Numbered from the stretch's first letter, positions 14,408-22,660 are shown. The stretch: DNA of 25,110 nt from Bacteroidales bacterium UBA3623 (GCA_002373715.1 DFLI01000064.1:1-25110), one strand, 5' to 3'. Translations and numbers: made by a program. Notes: generated by a model from the letters alone, not told the origin.

Positions 14408-15988
14408 TTACTCCCATTCTATGGTTGCCGGCGGTTTGGAAGAGACGTCGTAAACTACGCGGTTTACGCCGCGTACCTTGCGGATAATCTCGTTGGAAAC
14501 CTGGGCCAGGAAATCGTAGGGGAAGGGGAACCAGTCGGCCGTCATGGCGTCTGTGGAAACCACGGCGCGAAGGGCCACGGGGTTCTCGTAGGTACGTTCA
14601 TCTCCCATCACGCCCACGCTCTTGACGGGCAGCAGGATTACTCCGGCCTGCCAGATGGCGTCGTACAGGTTGGTGGCCATTACGCGCGGGTCTGAGGCAG
14701 AGGGGAAGCCCATGCCGGTGCAGTCGTAAGCGCGGAGGCCGCGGATGTAGATATCGTCTGCTTCGCGAAGGATGCGCAGTTTCTCTTCCGTAACGTCTCC
14801 AATGATGCGGATGGCCAGGGACGGACCCGGGAAGGGGTGACGGCCCACCAGCTCTTCCTTGATGCCCAGGGCGCGGCCCACGCGGCGCACTTCGTCCTTG
14901 AAGAGCATCCGCAGCGGCTCCACAATCTTCAGGTTCATTTCTTCCGGGAGACCGCCCACATTGTGGTGACTCTTGATTTTGGAAGCAATGCCGGGGATGC
15001 CGGCGCTTTCAATCACATCCGGATAAATGGTTCCCTGGGCCAGCCAGCGGGCGTTTTCAATGCCCTTGGCATACTTGTCAAAGGTTTCTACAAAGAGCCG
15101 GCCGATGATTTTGCGCTTGGCTTCGGGCTCCGATACGCCGGCGAGGGCGGAAAGGAACTCCTTGGACGCATCGGCCCCAATTACATTGAGGCCCATGTCC
15201 TGGTAGGAGGCCAGCACATCCTCGAATTCGTTCTTGCGAAGGAGGCCGTTGTTTACGAAAATGCAGGTAAGATTATGGCCGATGGCCTTGTTCAGCAGCA
15301 CGCCGGCCACGGTGGAATCTACTCCACCGGAGAGGCCCAGGATAACCTTCTCGTTTCCAATCATGGCGCGTAAATCTGCCACGGTGGTTTCGATGAAGGA
15401 ATCCGGCGTCCAGTCTCCCTTGCAGCCGCAGATGCCCAGGGCAAAGTTGGAAAGCATCTGGGTGCCTTCTGCGGTGTGATAAACCTCCGGGTGGAACTGG
15501 ACTGCGTAGGTGGGCTGTCCGTTCAGCTGGAAGGCGGCGTTTTCTACGTCGGCCGTGGAGGCAATGACCTGGGCGCCCGCCGGAAGGGCCAGGATGGTGT
15601 CTCCGTGGGACATCCATACCTGGCTCTGGGCGCTTACCCCTTTCAGAAGGGGAGAATCTGCCTTCACTACATTCAGGATGGCTCGGCCATACTCCCGGGA
15701 GTCGGATTTTCCTACTTTTCCGCCCAGCCGATGGGCCAGGTATTGGGCTCCGTAGCAGATACCCAGCACGGGAAGTTTGCCCAGGAAGTTGTCCCAGTTA
15801 ATCTGGGGGGCATTGGCATCCAGTACGGAGCAGGGGCTGCCGGAAAGGATGATACCCTTTACTTCGGGGGTAATTTCTACGGGCTTGGAGAAAGGCTGGA
15901 TTTCGCAGAAAACGTTCAGTTCCCTGAGTCTCCGGCCAATCAGCTGCGTAACCTGCGAGCCGCAGTCCAGAATGATGATTTTTTCCAT
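14408..15988 (-). CDS. guaA: GMP synthase (glutamine-hydrolysing)
   Basis: A 526-residue protein from the ATG at 15986-15988. An open extension of 15 codons upstream is rejected because it runs into the glnN end and MEKIIILDCGSQ is the usual start. The N-terminal class I glutamine amidotransferase domain has the nucleophile Cys78 in GICYGAQYLAHRLGG and the His-Glu pair in QFHPEVYHT. The ATP-pyrophosphatase domain has the P-loop LSGGVDSTVAGVLL, and the C-terminal dimerisation domain ends in the family-typical PPATIEWE. It makes GMP from XMP, ATP and glutamine in purine synthesis. The length is normal and all visible motifs are intact. It starts two bases after the stop of the glutamine synthetase gene and is surely co-transcribed with it. 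Confidence 0.97.
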   Translation of the reverse strand: MEKIIILDCGSQVTQLIGRRLRELNVFCEIQPFSKPVEITPEVKGIILSGSPCSVLDANAPQINWDNFLGKLPVLGICYGAQYLAHRLGGKVGKSDSREYGRAILNVVKADSPLLKGVSAQSQVWMSHGDTILALPAGAQVIASTADVENAAFQLNGQPTYAVQFHPEVYHTAEGTQMLSNFALGICGCKGDWTPDSFIETTVADLRAMIGNEKVILGLSGGVDSTVAGVLLNKAIGHNLTCIFVNNGLLRKNEFEDVLASYQDMGLNVIGADASKEFLSALAGVSEPEAKRKIIGRLFVETFDKYAKGIENARWLAQGTIYPDVIESAGIPGIASKIKSHHNVGGLPEEMNLKIVEPLRMLFKDEVRRVGRALGIKEELVGRHPFPGPSLAIRIIGDVTEEKLRILREADDIYIRGLRAYDCTGMGFPSASDPRVMATNLYDAIWQAGVILLPVKSVGVMGDERTYENPVALRAVVSTDAMTADWFPFPYDFLAQVSNEIIRKVRGVNRVVYDVSSKPPATIEWE

Positions 15989-15990
15989 GC

Positions 15991-18165
15991 TTAGTTGATA
16001 AACAGTAATTCGCGGTATTTGGGCAGGGGCCAAAGCTTGTTGTCCACCAGTTCCTCCAGCTTGTCGATGGGCTTGCGGAGGGTGGGGAAGCTTTCGGCTA
16101 CGTCGTGGTAGGCCTGGGCCTGCTGGAAGGTGTCCTTAATTTCGTTTGCCTGGTCGCAGGCGGCCTTCATGGCCTGGGCGTTGCGGCGCACATCGTTGAT
16201 GTGCTGGTCCAGGGAGGAGAGGAGTTTGAGCTCCGTCACGCAGTTGTCCTGGTTGCCGTACACCTGCTGGGAAAGGGCCACTTCCTTCAGAAGCATGGTC
16301 TTGTATTCCACGGCGGCGGGGATGATATGGTTGATGGCCATGCGGTACATCACACGGGCCTCAATCTGTACTTTCTTTACGTAGATTTCCCACTTCACCT
16401 CGTTGCGGGCGGTGAGCTCGCGCTCCGTGTACACACCGGTGCGGGTGAACATATCCACGGATGCGGGCTTGGTGAACTCGCAAATCATCTTGGGAACGCT
16501 GGTCTCTACGTTCAGACCGCGCTTCTGGGCTTCCTTCTTCCATTCTTCCGTATAGCCGTTGCCGTCGAAGCAAATCACGTCCAGTACGGAGCGGATGATG
16601 GGTTTGAGAGTATCCATCACGGCTACGTTCAGGGGCTTTCCGGCGGCCAGTTCCTTGTCTACAGCCTCCTTGAAGATGAGCAGCTGCTCTGCCACGGCGG
16701 CGTTCAGGGTGGTCATGGCGCCGGCGCAGTTGGCGCTGGAGCCCACGGCGCGGAACTCGAAGCGGTTACCGGTGAAGGCGAAGGGAGAGGTGCGGTTGCG
16801 GTCTGTGTTGTCCAGGAAAATTTCCGGGATTTCTACCAGACCCAGCTTCTTGCCTCGCTTGCCGGCAATTTCGATGGGCGTGTCGGAAGGCACTTCCAGC
16901 AGTTTGTGCAGCACCTGGGTCATGGTCTGGCCCAGGAAGGCCGATACAATGGCCGGCGGAGCCTCATTGGCGCCCAGACGGTGGGCGTTGGTGGCGCTGG
17001 CGATGGAAGCCTTCAGAAGACCGTTGTGCTTCTGTACGGCGGCCAGGGTGTTTACGAAGAAGGTGATGAACTGGAGATTGCCCTTGGCATCTTTACCGGG
17101 AGCCATGAGGAGGGTGCCGGTATCCGTGCCCAGGGACCAGTTGTTATGTTTACCGGAACCGTTCACCCCGTCGAAGGGTTTCTCGTGCAGGAGCACTACG
17201 AAACCGTGCTTGGGAGCCATGCGGTTCATCAGGTTCATGATAATCTGGTTCTGGTCGTTGGCCAGGTTGGTTTCTCCGAAGATGGGGGCCATTTCAAACT
17301 GGCCGGGGGCCACCTCGTTGTGACGGGTCTTCAGCGGAATGCCCAGATGATAGGCGGCAAACTCCAAATCTCTCATGAAGGCGGCCACGCGCGGCGGGAT
17401 AGCGGCGAAGTAGTGGTCGTCCAACTGCTGGTCTTTGGAGGAATTGTGGCCGAAGAGGGTGCGCCCGGTGATCATGAGGTCTGTACGGGCAGAATAGAGG
17501 GCTTCGTCTACCAGGAAGTACTCCTGTTCCCAGCCCAGGTAGGAATATACCTTTTTAACCTTGGGGTCGAAGAGCTGGCAGACGGGAACGGCAGCGTCGC
17601 TAACGGCCTTGAGGGCGCGTTTGAGGGGCGTTTTGTAGTCCAGGGCGTCTCCGGTGTAAGAGATGAACACCGTGGGAATGCAGAGGGTGTCGTCCAGGAT
17701 GAAAACGGGGGAAGTGGGGTCCCAGGCAGTGTAACCACGGGCTTCGAAGGTGGCGCGGATGCCTCCGCTGGGGAAGGAAGAGGCGTCGGGTTCCTGCTGG
17801 GCCAGCATTTTGCCGTCAAAGGATTCAATGACACCGCCCTTGCCGTCGTAGTCAATTAAGGAGTCGTGCTTTTCGGCAGTTCCTTCGGTAAGGGGCTGGA
17901 ACCAGTGGGTTACGTGGGTAACGCCGTGTTCCATGGCCCATTTTTTCATACCCAGGGCTACGCCGTCGGCGGTTTTGCGGTCCAGACTGGTGCCGCCTTC
18001 CATGCAGGAATAAAGGGCTTGAAGAGTACCTGGCTCCAGATATTGAGCCATCTTTTTGCGGTCGAAGACAAGGTCACCGAAGTAATCGGATGTTTTGCAG
18101 GAAGGGCCTTTCGGCTCCTCTACTTTTCGGGTCAGGGACTCCCTGACCAAGTCCATTCTGTCCAT
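15991..18165 (-). CDS. glnN: Type III glutamine synthetase
   Basis: The 724-residue protein is the length expected for GSIII, the large hexameric or dodecameric form common in Bacteroidales, and much longer than GSI. Metal- and substrate-binding motifs are visible: WEQEYFLVD, KTRHNEVAPGQFEMAPIFGE, FDGVNGSGKHNNWS, and the NRTSPFAFTGNRFEFRAVGSS block with the catalytic-site arginines. The N-terminus contains the GSIII-specific region DYFGDLVFDRKKMAQYL. It forms glutamine from glutamate, ammonia and ATP in the cytoplasm. The start could be Met1 (18165) or Met4; the first is kept. guaA follows by two bases. A promoter stands just upstream, and a perfect inverted repeat lies in codons 7-12. Confidence 0.96.
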   Translation of the reverse strand: MDRMDLVRESLTRKVEEPKGPSCKTSDYFGDLVFDRKKMAQYLEPGTLQALYSCMEGGTSLDRKTADGVALGMKKWAMEHGVTHVTHWFQPLTEGTAEKHDSLIDYDGKGGVIESFDGKMLAQQEPDASSFPSGGIRATFEARGYTAWDPTSPVFILDDTLCIPTVFISYTGDALDYKTPLKRALKAVSDAAVPVCQLFDPKVKKVYSYLGWEQEYFLVDEALYSARTDLMITGRTLFGHNSSKDQQLDDHYFAAIPPRVAAFMRDLEFAAYHLGIPLKTRHNEVAPGQFEMAPIFGETNLANDQNQIIMNLMNRMAPKHGFVVLLHEKPFDGVNGSGKHNNWSLGTDTGTLLMAPGKDAKGNLQFITFFVNTLAAVQKHNGLLKASIASATNAHRLGANEAPPAIVSAFLGQTMTQVLHKLLEVPSDTPIEIAGKRGKKLGLVEIPEIFLDNTDRNRTSPFAFTGNRFEFRAVGSSANCAGAMTTLNAAVAEQLLIFKEAVDKELAAGKPLNVAVMDTLKPIIRSVLDVICFDGNGYTEEWKKEAQKRGLNVETSVPKMICEFTKPASVDMFTRTGVYTERELTARNEVKWEIYVKKVQIEARVMYRMAINHIIPAAVEYKTMLLKEVALSQQVYGNQDNCVTELKLLSSLDQHINDVRRNAQAMKAACDQANEIKDTFQQAQAYHDVAESFPTLRKPIDKLEELVDNKLWPLPKYRELLFIN
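18131..18147 (-). repeat. Perfect 8-bp inverted repeat at the start of glnN
   Basis: GTCAGGGA (18131-18138) and TCCCTGAC (18140-18147) are exact inverted copies around a single base. In mRNA this would fold as a 7-bp stem with a 3-base loop, about 20 bases after the start codon. It may be chance coding sequence (codons for LVRESLTR), or it may affect early elongation or act as a binding site. Confidence 0.45.
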
Positions 18166-18185
18166 GTGTTCGTTATTTTAAGCTG

Positions 18186-18217
18186 CAAAAATAGGACAAT
18201 AATCTGGATTTCCGAAA
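18186..18217 (-). promoter_or_regulatory. Promoter of the glnN-guaA operon
   Basis: On the minus strand the -7 box TATTTTTG (18193-18186) fits TAnnTTTG exactly. TTTC (18217-18214) stands 20 bases upstream in the -33 position, one base from the TTTG consensus. Transcription would begin about 10-15 bases before the start codon at 18165, so the leader is very short. The -33 element lies in the loop of the dyad at 18201-18232. Confidence 0.58.
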
Positions 18218-18232
18218 GGGGAAGCCCAGATT
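18201..18232. terminator. Dyad between nhaC and glnN: terminator or operator
   Basis: AATCTGG (18201-18207) pairs with CCAGATT (18226-18232), and inside it TTCC (18210-18213) pairs with GGAA (18220-18223) around a 6-base loop. A T-run follows directly only on the plus strand (18231-18236), which is opposite to the flanking genes. For minus-strand nhaC transcripts it is a hairpin about 30 bases past the stop without an immediate U-tract. It could end nhaC transcription, act as an operator over the glnN -33 element, or stop antisense transcripts. Confidence 0.42.
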
Positions 18233-18261
18233 TTTTATAGAAGTTATTAACATTTACTTGT

Positions 18262-19701
18262 TTATTTATGTCGGACAATTCTCCAGCCGATGATGGCCAC
18301 CAGGATGGACATGAGCGGGGAGAGCAGGTTGAAAAAGCTGAAGGGCGCGTAGACCAGCGTGGGCACCGACAGGATGGTGGCCTGAGTCATACCGCAGCTG
18401 CTCCAGGGGAAAAGGGGAGAGGTAACGGTGGCCGAATCTTCCACGCTGCGGCTCAGAAGGCGCATCTCGTAGCCTTCCTTCTCATAGGTGTCCCGGTACA
18501 GGTTGGAAGTGAGGATAATGGCCAGGTACTGGTCGGAAACCATGCCCACCATGCCCGTTCCGGTAACTACAGTAGAGGCTACCAGACCGGTGCGCGTGCG
18601 GGTGAGGGGAGCCATGATGCGGGCCAGGTCTGCAATCATGCCGCTGGCCCTCATGCTGCCGCCAAAGCACATGGCGCAAAGGATGAGGAATACCGTGTTC
18701 AGCATGCCTATCATACCGCGGCTGGCCACCAGCTGGTTTACCTCGGCATTGCCTGTTTCTATGGAGATGGTATTGTAAATACACTCGATGATGCCGGCGA
18801 AATGCAACTTGGCGTTGCTGCCCTCCGTAACGCCCTCACCGATGGATTTGATAATCTCCGGCTGGAAGATAATACCGGCAACGGCGGCGGCCAGGGCCGA
18901 TATGGCCAGTACAATGACGGCGGGCTTGCGGCGCCAGATAAGGTAGACGGTAACGGCCGGCACCAGCATGAGCCAGGGGGTGATGTGGAAGGTGTTGGAA
19001 AGGACGTCGGAATAGATCTTCATCTCCTCTCCGGGTGCTCCGCCGTGGGTTAGGCCCAGGATGGTGAAGATAATGAGCGTGATGGTGAACGAAGGCACCG
19101 TGGTGAGCATCATGTAGCGGATGTGGGTGAACAGGTCTACCTTATTGATGGAGGAGGCCAGCACCGTGGTGTCTGAAAGGGGAGAAATCTTGTCTCCGAA
19201 ATACGCACCGGAGATGATGGCACCGGCTGTCATGGCATCCGAGAAGCCTTCTGCCCGGCCTATTCCCAGCAGGGCCACGCCCACCGTGGCTATGGTGCTC
19301 CAGGAGGAACCCGTCATCACGGAAACCAGGGCGCAGAGCGCACAGGCCGTGAGCAGGAATACCTTGGGGCTGATAATCTTGAGACCGTAATAAATAAACG
19401 CCGGAACCACTCCGCTGGCCGTCCAGGTGCCGGAAATGGCACCAATCATAAAGAGGATCACGATGGCGGTGGCTACTTCTCCTACGCTGTCCATGACGGA
19501 CTTTTCGAAGACTTTCCAGGGCGTTTTGTACAGCCAGGTGGAAAGGCCGATGCACAGGCCGGCTCCTATGAGCAGGGCCACCTGCGAAGCTCCTACGATG
19601 GAATCGGCCCCCCAGATAACAATGACCAGGGCCAGGAGGAGCACCAGCACTCCCAGGGGGATGAGTGCGATGAGCGTTCGTTTTGCGGGCGTTATCTCCA
19701 C
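18262..19701 (-). CDS. nhaC: Na+/H+ antiporter, NhaC family
   Basis: The 479-residue membrane protein has about 11-12 hydrophobic spans. The start is GTG at 19699-19701, because an in-frame TAA stands immediately before it. NhaC-type segments are visible: the ATAIVILFMIGAISGTWTASG span, GSSWSTIATVGVALLGIG, the SGAYFGDKISPLSDTTVLAS motif, and SVEDSATVTSPLFPWSSCG near the C-terminus. It should exchange Na+ for protons across the inner membrane, for pH and sodium homeostasis. Other members of this family exchange organic acids, so the exact substrate is not certain. It is divergent from the symporter gene at 19777. A TATCTTTG box on its strand (19738-19731) is a likely promoter element. Confidence 0.9.
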   Translation of the reverse strand: MEITPAKRTLIALIPLGVLVLLLALVIVIWGADSIVGASQVALLIGAGLCIGLSTWLYKTPWKVFEKSVMDSVGEVATAIVILFMIGAISGTWTASGVVPAFIYYGLKIISPKVFLLTACALCALVSVMTGSSWSTIATVGVALLGIGRAEGFSDAMTAGAIISGAYFGDKISPLSDTTVLASSINKVDLFTHIRYMMLTTVPSFTITLIIFTILGLTHGGAPGEEMKIYSDVLSNTFHITPWLMLVPAVTVYLIWRRKPAVIVLAISALAAAVAGIIFQPEIIKSIGEGVTEGSNAKLHFAGIIECIYNTISIETGNAEVNQLVASRGMIGMLNTVFLILCAMCFGGSMRASGMIADLARIMAPLTRTRTGLVASTVVTGTGMVGMVSDQYLAIILTSNLYRDTYEKEGYEMRLLSRSVEDSATVTSPLFPWSSCGMTQATILSVPTLVYAPFSFFNLLSPLMSILVAIIGWRIVRHK

Positions 19702-19730
19702 TTATAACTAGCGAAAAATTATTTTCGGCG

Positions 19731-19738
19731 CAAAGATA
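19731..19738 (-). promoter_or_regulatory. Candidate -7 box of nhaC
   Basis: The minus strand reads TATCTTTG, an exact TAnnTTTG box, 29 bases before the GTG start of nhaC. No clear TTTG was found 19-21 bases upstream. It lies back to back with the similar box of the divergent symporter gene. Confidence 0.45.
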
Positions 19739-19760
19739 GAAATTTTTGCCGATTCCATTG

Positions 19761-19768
19761 TATCTTTG
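19761..19768 (+). promoter_or_regulatory. Candidate -7 box of the SBF-family symporter gene
   Basis: TATCTTTG matches TAnnTTTG exactly and ends only eight bases before the ATG at 19777. Transcription would start at or within a few bases of the start codon, giving a leaderless or nearly leaderless mRNA. The -33 element is not evident; a TTTG at 19745-19748 is too close, with a 12-base spacer. Confidence 0.48.
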
Positions 19769-19776
19769 CACCCGAA

Positions 19777-20628
19777 ATGAATACTATTTGGATTGTACTG
19801 CCTATTCTGACGCTCCTGATGTTCGATCTGGGACTCACCCTTCGTTTCGAAGATTTTGGAAAAGTGTTTGCCAGCCCCTGGCCCATTGTGGTGGCCCTGG
19901 CCGGTCAGCTGGTGTTTTTGCCCCTCATTGCCCTGGGACTGGCCTATCTGATGCATCTCCCGCCGGTGTTCTTCATCGGCCTGGTGCTCATTGCATGCTG
20001 TCCGGGCGGCAGTTCCTCCAATGTTTTCTCCAAGCTGGCCGGAGGAGATGTGGCCTTGTCGGTAACCCTTACGGCCATTAGCAGCGTGATTACCCTTTTC
20101 ACCATTCCCGTCATCATGAGCTGGGCCACCCAGCTGGTGGGGGAGAGCGTGGGTATTTCCCTGCCCGTGGGAAATCTTATTAAGCAGAACCTGGTGCTTA
20201 TGCTGCTGCCCGTGCTGCTGGGTATCGGCCTTCATTATCTCTGGCCCAAGGGGGCGGAAAAGACGGATAAGGTGCTCTCCAAGCTGGCCTTCCCTCTGCT
20301 GCTCACTCTTATTACCATCTTCTATATTCAGCACCACCGCACCATCCTGGACAACATCGGCGTGCTGGGCCTTTGCGTGACGGCGCTTATCCTCCTTGTC
20401 ATCGGCCTGTCATCGGCCCTTTCCCGCCTGGTGAAAAACAGCCCCCAGCAGCGGCGCACCGTTGTTATTGAGGTGGGCATGCAGAATGCGGCGCAGGCCA
20501 TTGCCATCGCCTCCAGTCCGCTCATCTTCGCCAGTGAGGAAATGGCCATCCCGGCCATCATTTACTCGCTGATGATGAATATCGTACTGCTCATTTACGT
20601 TTTTGTTGTAAGGCGGCACATTTCTTAG
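19777..20628 (+). CDS. Bile acid:sodium symporter (SBF/ASBT) family transporter
   Basis: The 283-residue protein is mostly hydrophobic, with about nine or ten spans, the size of bacterial SBF-family members. Signature parts are the discontinuous-helix region IACCPGGSSSNVFSKLAGGD followed by ALSVTLTAISS, and the second crossing region VVIEVGMQNAAQAIAIA. These form the substrate and sodium sites in known ASBT structures. It should take up an organic anion together with Na+. Bile acid is only one possible substrate; pantothenate, steroids and other acids occur in this family. The next gene, a Na+-coupled phosphate transporter, begins 27 bases later and both may be read from the same start, though the second has its own promoter box. 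Confidence 0.9.
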   Translation: MNTIWIVLPILTLLMFDLGLTLRFEDFGKVFASPWPIVVALAGQLVFLPLIALGLAYLMHLPPVFFIGLVLIACCPGGSSSNVFSKLAGGDVALSVTLTAISSVITLFTIPVIMSWATQLVGESVGISLPVGNLIKQNLVLMLLPVLLGIGLHYLWPKGAEKTDKVLSKLAFPLLLTLITIFYIQHHRTILDNIGVLGLCVTALILLVIGLSSALSRLVKNSPQQRRTVVIEVGMQNAAQAIAIASSPLIFASEEMAIPAIIYSLMMNIVLLIYVFVVRRHIS

Positions 20629-20636
20629 TATATTTG
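20602..20636 (+). promoter_or_regulatory. Promoter of the Na/Pi cotransporter fusion gene
   Basis: The -7 box TATATTTG (20629-20636) starts directly after the TAG of the symporter gene, and TTTG at 20602-20605 is a possible -33 element with a somewhat long 23-base spacer. Transcription would start about 10-15 bases before the ATG at 20656. It would let this gene be expressed apart from its upstream neighbour. Confidence 0.5.
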
Positions 20637-20655
20637 CGGAAGTAATCTTTAGAAT

Positions 20656-22623
20656 ATGCTTATAGTCCTGAAACTTCTCGGCTCCATCGCCCTTCTTATT
20701 TACGGTATGAAGGTGATGAGTGAGGCCCTTCAGAAGATGGCAGGTCCTCAGCTGAGACATCTGCTGGGTGCCATGACCACCAACCGCTTCTCCGGCGTGG
20801 CCACCGGTGCCCTGGTCACTGTTGCCGTTCAGTCATCGGCCGCTACCACCGTTATGACGGTGTCCTTCGTAAATGCGGCTCTCCTTACGCTCTCGCAGGC
20901 CATATCGGTCATTATGGGTGCCAATATCGGTACCACCATGAGCGCCTGGATTATGTCGGCCGGTTTCTCCTTCAATATTGCCAATGTGGTGTGGCCCGTT
21001 TTCCTGGTGGGTATTATCCTTATCCAGCTGGGTAAATACCGCTATGTGGGAGATTTCCTCTTCGGCCTCAGCTTCCTGCTCTTTGCCCTGGGTATGCTCA
21101 AGGCTACGGGCGTAGAGATGGATTTGGCCAGCAAACCCGGTGTGGTGGCCTTCTTCTCCAGTTTCAAAACCAATTACGGAACCATTCTGCTGTTCCTGCT
21201 AATAGGTACCATCCTTACCGCCCTGGTGCAAAGCTCGGCCGCCCTTATGGCCATTACCATGGTTCTGTGCGCTACAGGTGCCATTACCATCTATCAGGGT
21301 ATTGCGCTGGTTATGGGTGAGAACATCGGTACCACCGTTACGGCCAATCTGGCGGCCATGAGCGCCAATACGCAGGCCCGCAGAACGGCTATGGCCCACC
21401 TCCTGTTTAACGTGTTCGGCGTTACCTGGGTGCTCATTTTCTTCTTCCCCTTTGTGAGAATGGTGTGTGCAGTGGTAGATTTGGATCCTACGGCCGCAGA
21501 ACAGGACCCTACCAAGCTGTCCTTCGCCCTGGCCACCTTCCATACCTTCTTCAATGTTATTAACACGGCCATCCTCATCTGGTTCATTCCCCAGATTGAA
21601 AAGCTGGTGTGCCAGCTCATCCGGCCCAGAAAGTCGGAAGAGGAAGACGAATTCCATCTGCAGTATATCCGCGGCGGTATCATGAAGACGCCCGAAATCT
21701 CGGTGCTGCAGGCCCAGAAGGAGATTGTTGTGTTTGGAGAGAAGATGCAGAAGATGTTCGGCTTGCTCCAGGAACTCTATGATACCACGGACGATGAAGG
21801 CTTCCAGAAGGGCTTCGAACGCATCAGGGCCTACGAGGACATGAGTGACAAGATGGAGAATGAGATAGGCCGATATTTGGGAGACGTGGGTTCTGCCCAC
21901 CTGTCCGACGACACCAAGGAAAAGATTCGCGCCATGCTGCGTGAGATTGGAGAGTTGGAGAGTATCGGTGACAGCTTCTTCAACCTGGCCCGCATTCTTC
22001 GCCGTGGCCGAGAGAACAAGATCCAGTTTACGGATGCCCAGAAGGAGAGTGCCCGCAAGATGTACAACCTCCTGAACGAGGCCCTCACGGAGATGAACCT
22101 CATTCTTTCCGGTCGCAAGGAAAACTTCGATATCTCCGATGCAATGGCTATTGAGGCCCGCATCAACGCCCTCAGGGACGAACTCCGCCTCCAGAATGAG
22201 GAAGACCTGGACAACCGCGTGTACGGCTACAACAACGGTACGGTCTTTATCGATTTCGTGAACGAGTGCGAAAAGACGGGAGACTATGTGATCAACGTGG
22301 TGGAGGCCCGTCTGGGTGCTGCCAAGAATGGCGTACGCTACCGCGGTATCCAGATAGATTCGGATGCCCGCCGCGTAACGGTGGACGGAGAGTATGTGGC
22401 TTTCTCCAGGGCGGAATACGATTTCCTGAAGCTTCTGCTGGAAAACAAGAACCGTGTTTTCACCCGGGACGAAGTTCTGGCTGCTGTGTGGCCGGAGGAA
22501 GATGAAACCCTTTCCTTCCGCTCGCTGGAACCTACCGTGGCAAGGGTTCGCCGCAAACTGGGCTCCTACGCCGACAGGCTGAAAGCCGGTGACGAGACAG
22601 GGTATTGTTTCGATGCATCCTAA
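20656..22623 (+). CDS. Na/Pi cotransporter-PhoU-winged-helix DNA-binding fusion protein
   Basis: The 655-residue protein has three parts in one uninterrupted frame. Residues 1 to about 320 are a Na/Pi cotransporter (NptA/YjbB type) with two inverted halves, each with a QSS motif (59-61 and 192-194) and a GANIGTT or GENIGTT motif (88-94, 221-227). Residues about 350-550 are a PhoU-like helical domain containing the IRAYEDMSDKMENEIGRYL and FVNECEKTGDYVINVVEARL segments. Residues about 559-655 (22330-22620) look like a complete OmpR/PhoB-type winged helix: YRGIQIDSDARRVTVDGEYV, then FSRAEYDFLKLLLENKNRVF, TRDEVLAAVW, the recognition helix EPTVARVRRKLG and the wing ending TGYCF. Usual family members end after PhoU. 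The third domain suggests direct gene control, perhaps of phosphate genes, by a membrane transporter. It has no receiver domain. It ends at a strong bidirectional hairpin. Confidence 0.9.
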   Translation: MLIVLKLLGSIALLIYGMKVMSEALQKMAGPQLRHLLGAMTTNRFSGVATGALVTVAVQSSAATTVMTVSFVNAALLTLSQAISVIMGANIGTTMSAWIMSAGFSFNIANVVWPVFLVGIILIQLGKYRYVGDFLFGLSFLLFALGMLKATGVEMDLASKPGVVAFFSSFKTNYGTILLFLLIGTILTALVQSSAALMAITMVLCATGAITIYQGIALVMGENIGTTVTANLAAMSANTQARRTAMAHLLFNVFGVTWVLIFFFPFVRMVCAVVDLDPTAAEQDPTKLSFALATFHTFFNVINTAILIWFIPQIEKLVCQLIRPRKSEEEDEFHLQYIRGGIMKTPEISVLQAQKEIVVFGEKMQKMFGLLQELYDTTDDEGFQKGFERIRAYEDMSDKMENEIGRYLGDVGSAHLSDDTKEKIRAMLREIGELESIGDSFFNLARILRRGRENKIQFTDAQKESARKMYNLLNEALTEMNLILSGRKENFDISDAMAIEARINALRDELRLQNEEDLDNRVYGYNNGTVFIDFVNECEKTGDYVINVVEARLGAAKNGVRYRGIQIDSDARRVTVDGEYVAFSRAEYDFLKLLLENKNRVFTRDEVLAAVWPEEDETLSFRSLEPTVARVRRKLGSYADRLKAGDETGYCFDAS

Positions 22624-22660
22624 TCAATAAGGGCTCTCAAAGCGAGAGCCCTTATTGATT
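22622..22660. terminator. Bidirectional terminator hairpin between convergent genes
   Basis: A 17-base arm (22622-22638) pairs perfectly with 22644-22660 around an AAAGC loop; the core is GGGCTCTC/GAGAGCCC flanked by AT pairs. The hairpin overlaps the stop codon of the plus-strand transporter gene (22621-22623) and reaches into the stop of the minus-strand TlpA gene (22659-22661). There is no long T-run, but the AT-rich outer stem gives U-rich ends in both directions. Confidence 0.8.

Noticed and set aside
16105..17859. A plus-strand open frame of 584 codons opposite glnN
   Set aside because: It lies wholly inside the well-supported glutamine synthetase gene on the other strand, shows low-complexity Gly/Val/His composition, and matches no family. 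It is a shadow frame of GC-biased codons.
22622..22660. The perfect 17-bp inverted repeat as a mobile-element end or attachment site
   Set aside because: It lies exactly between two convergent stop codons with a 5-base loop, as expected of a bidirectional terminator, and no transposase or direct repeats flank it.
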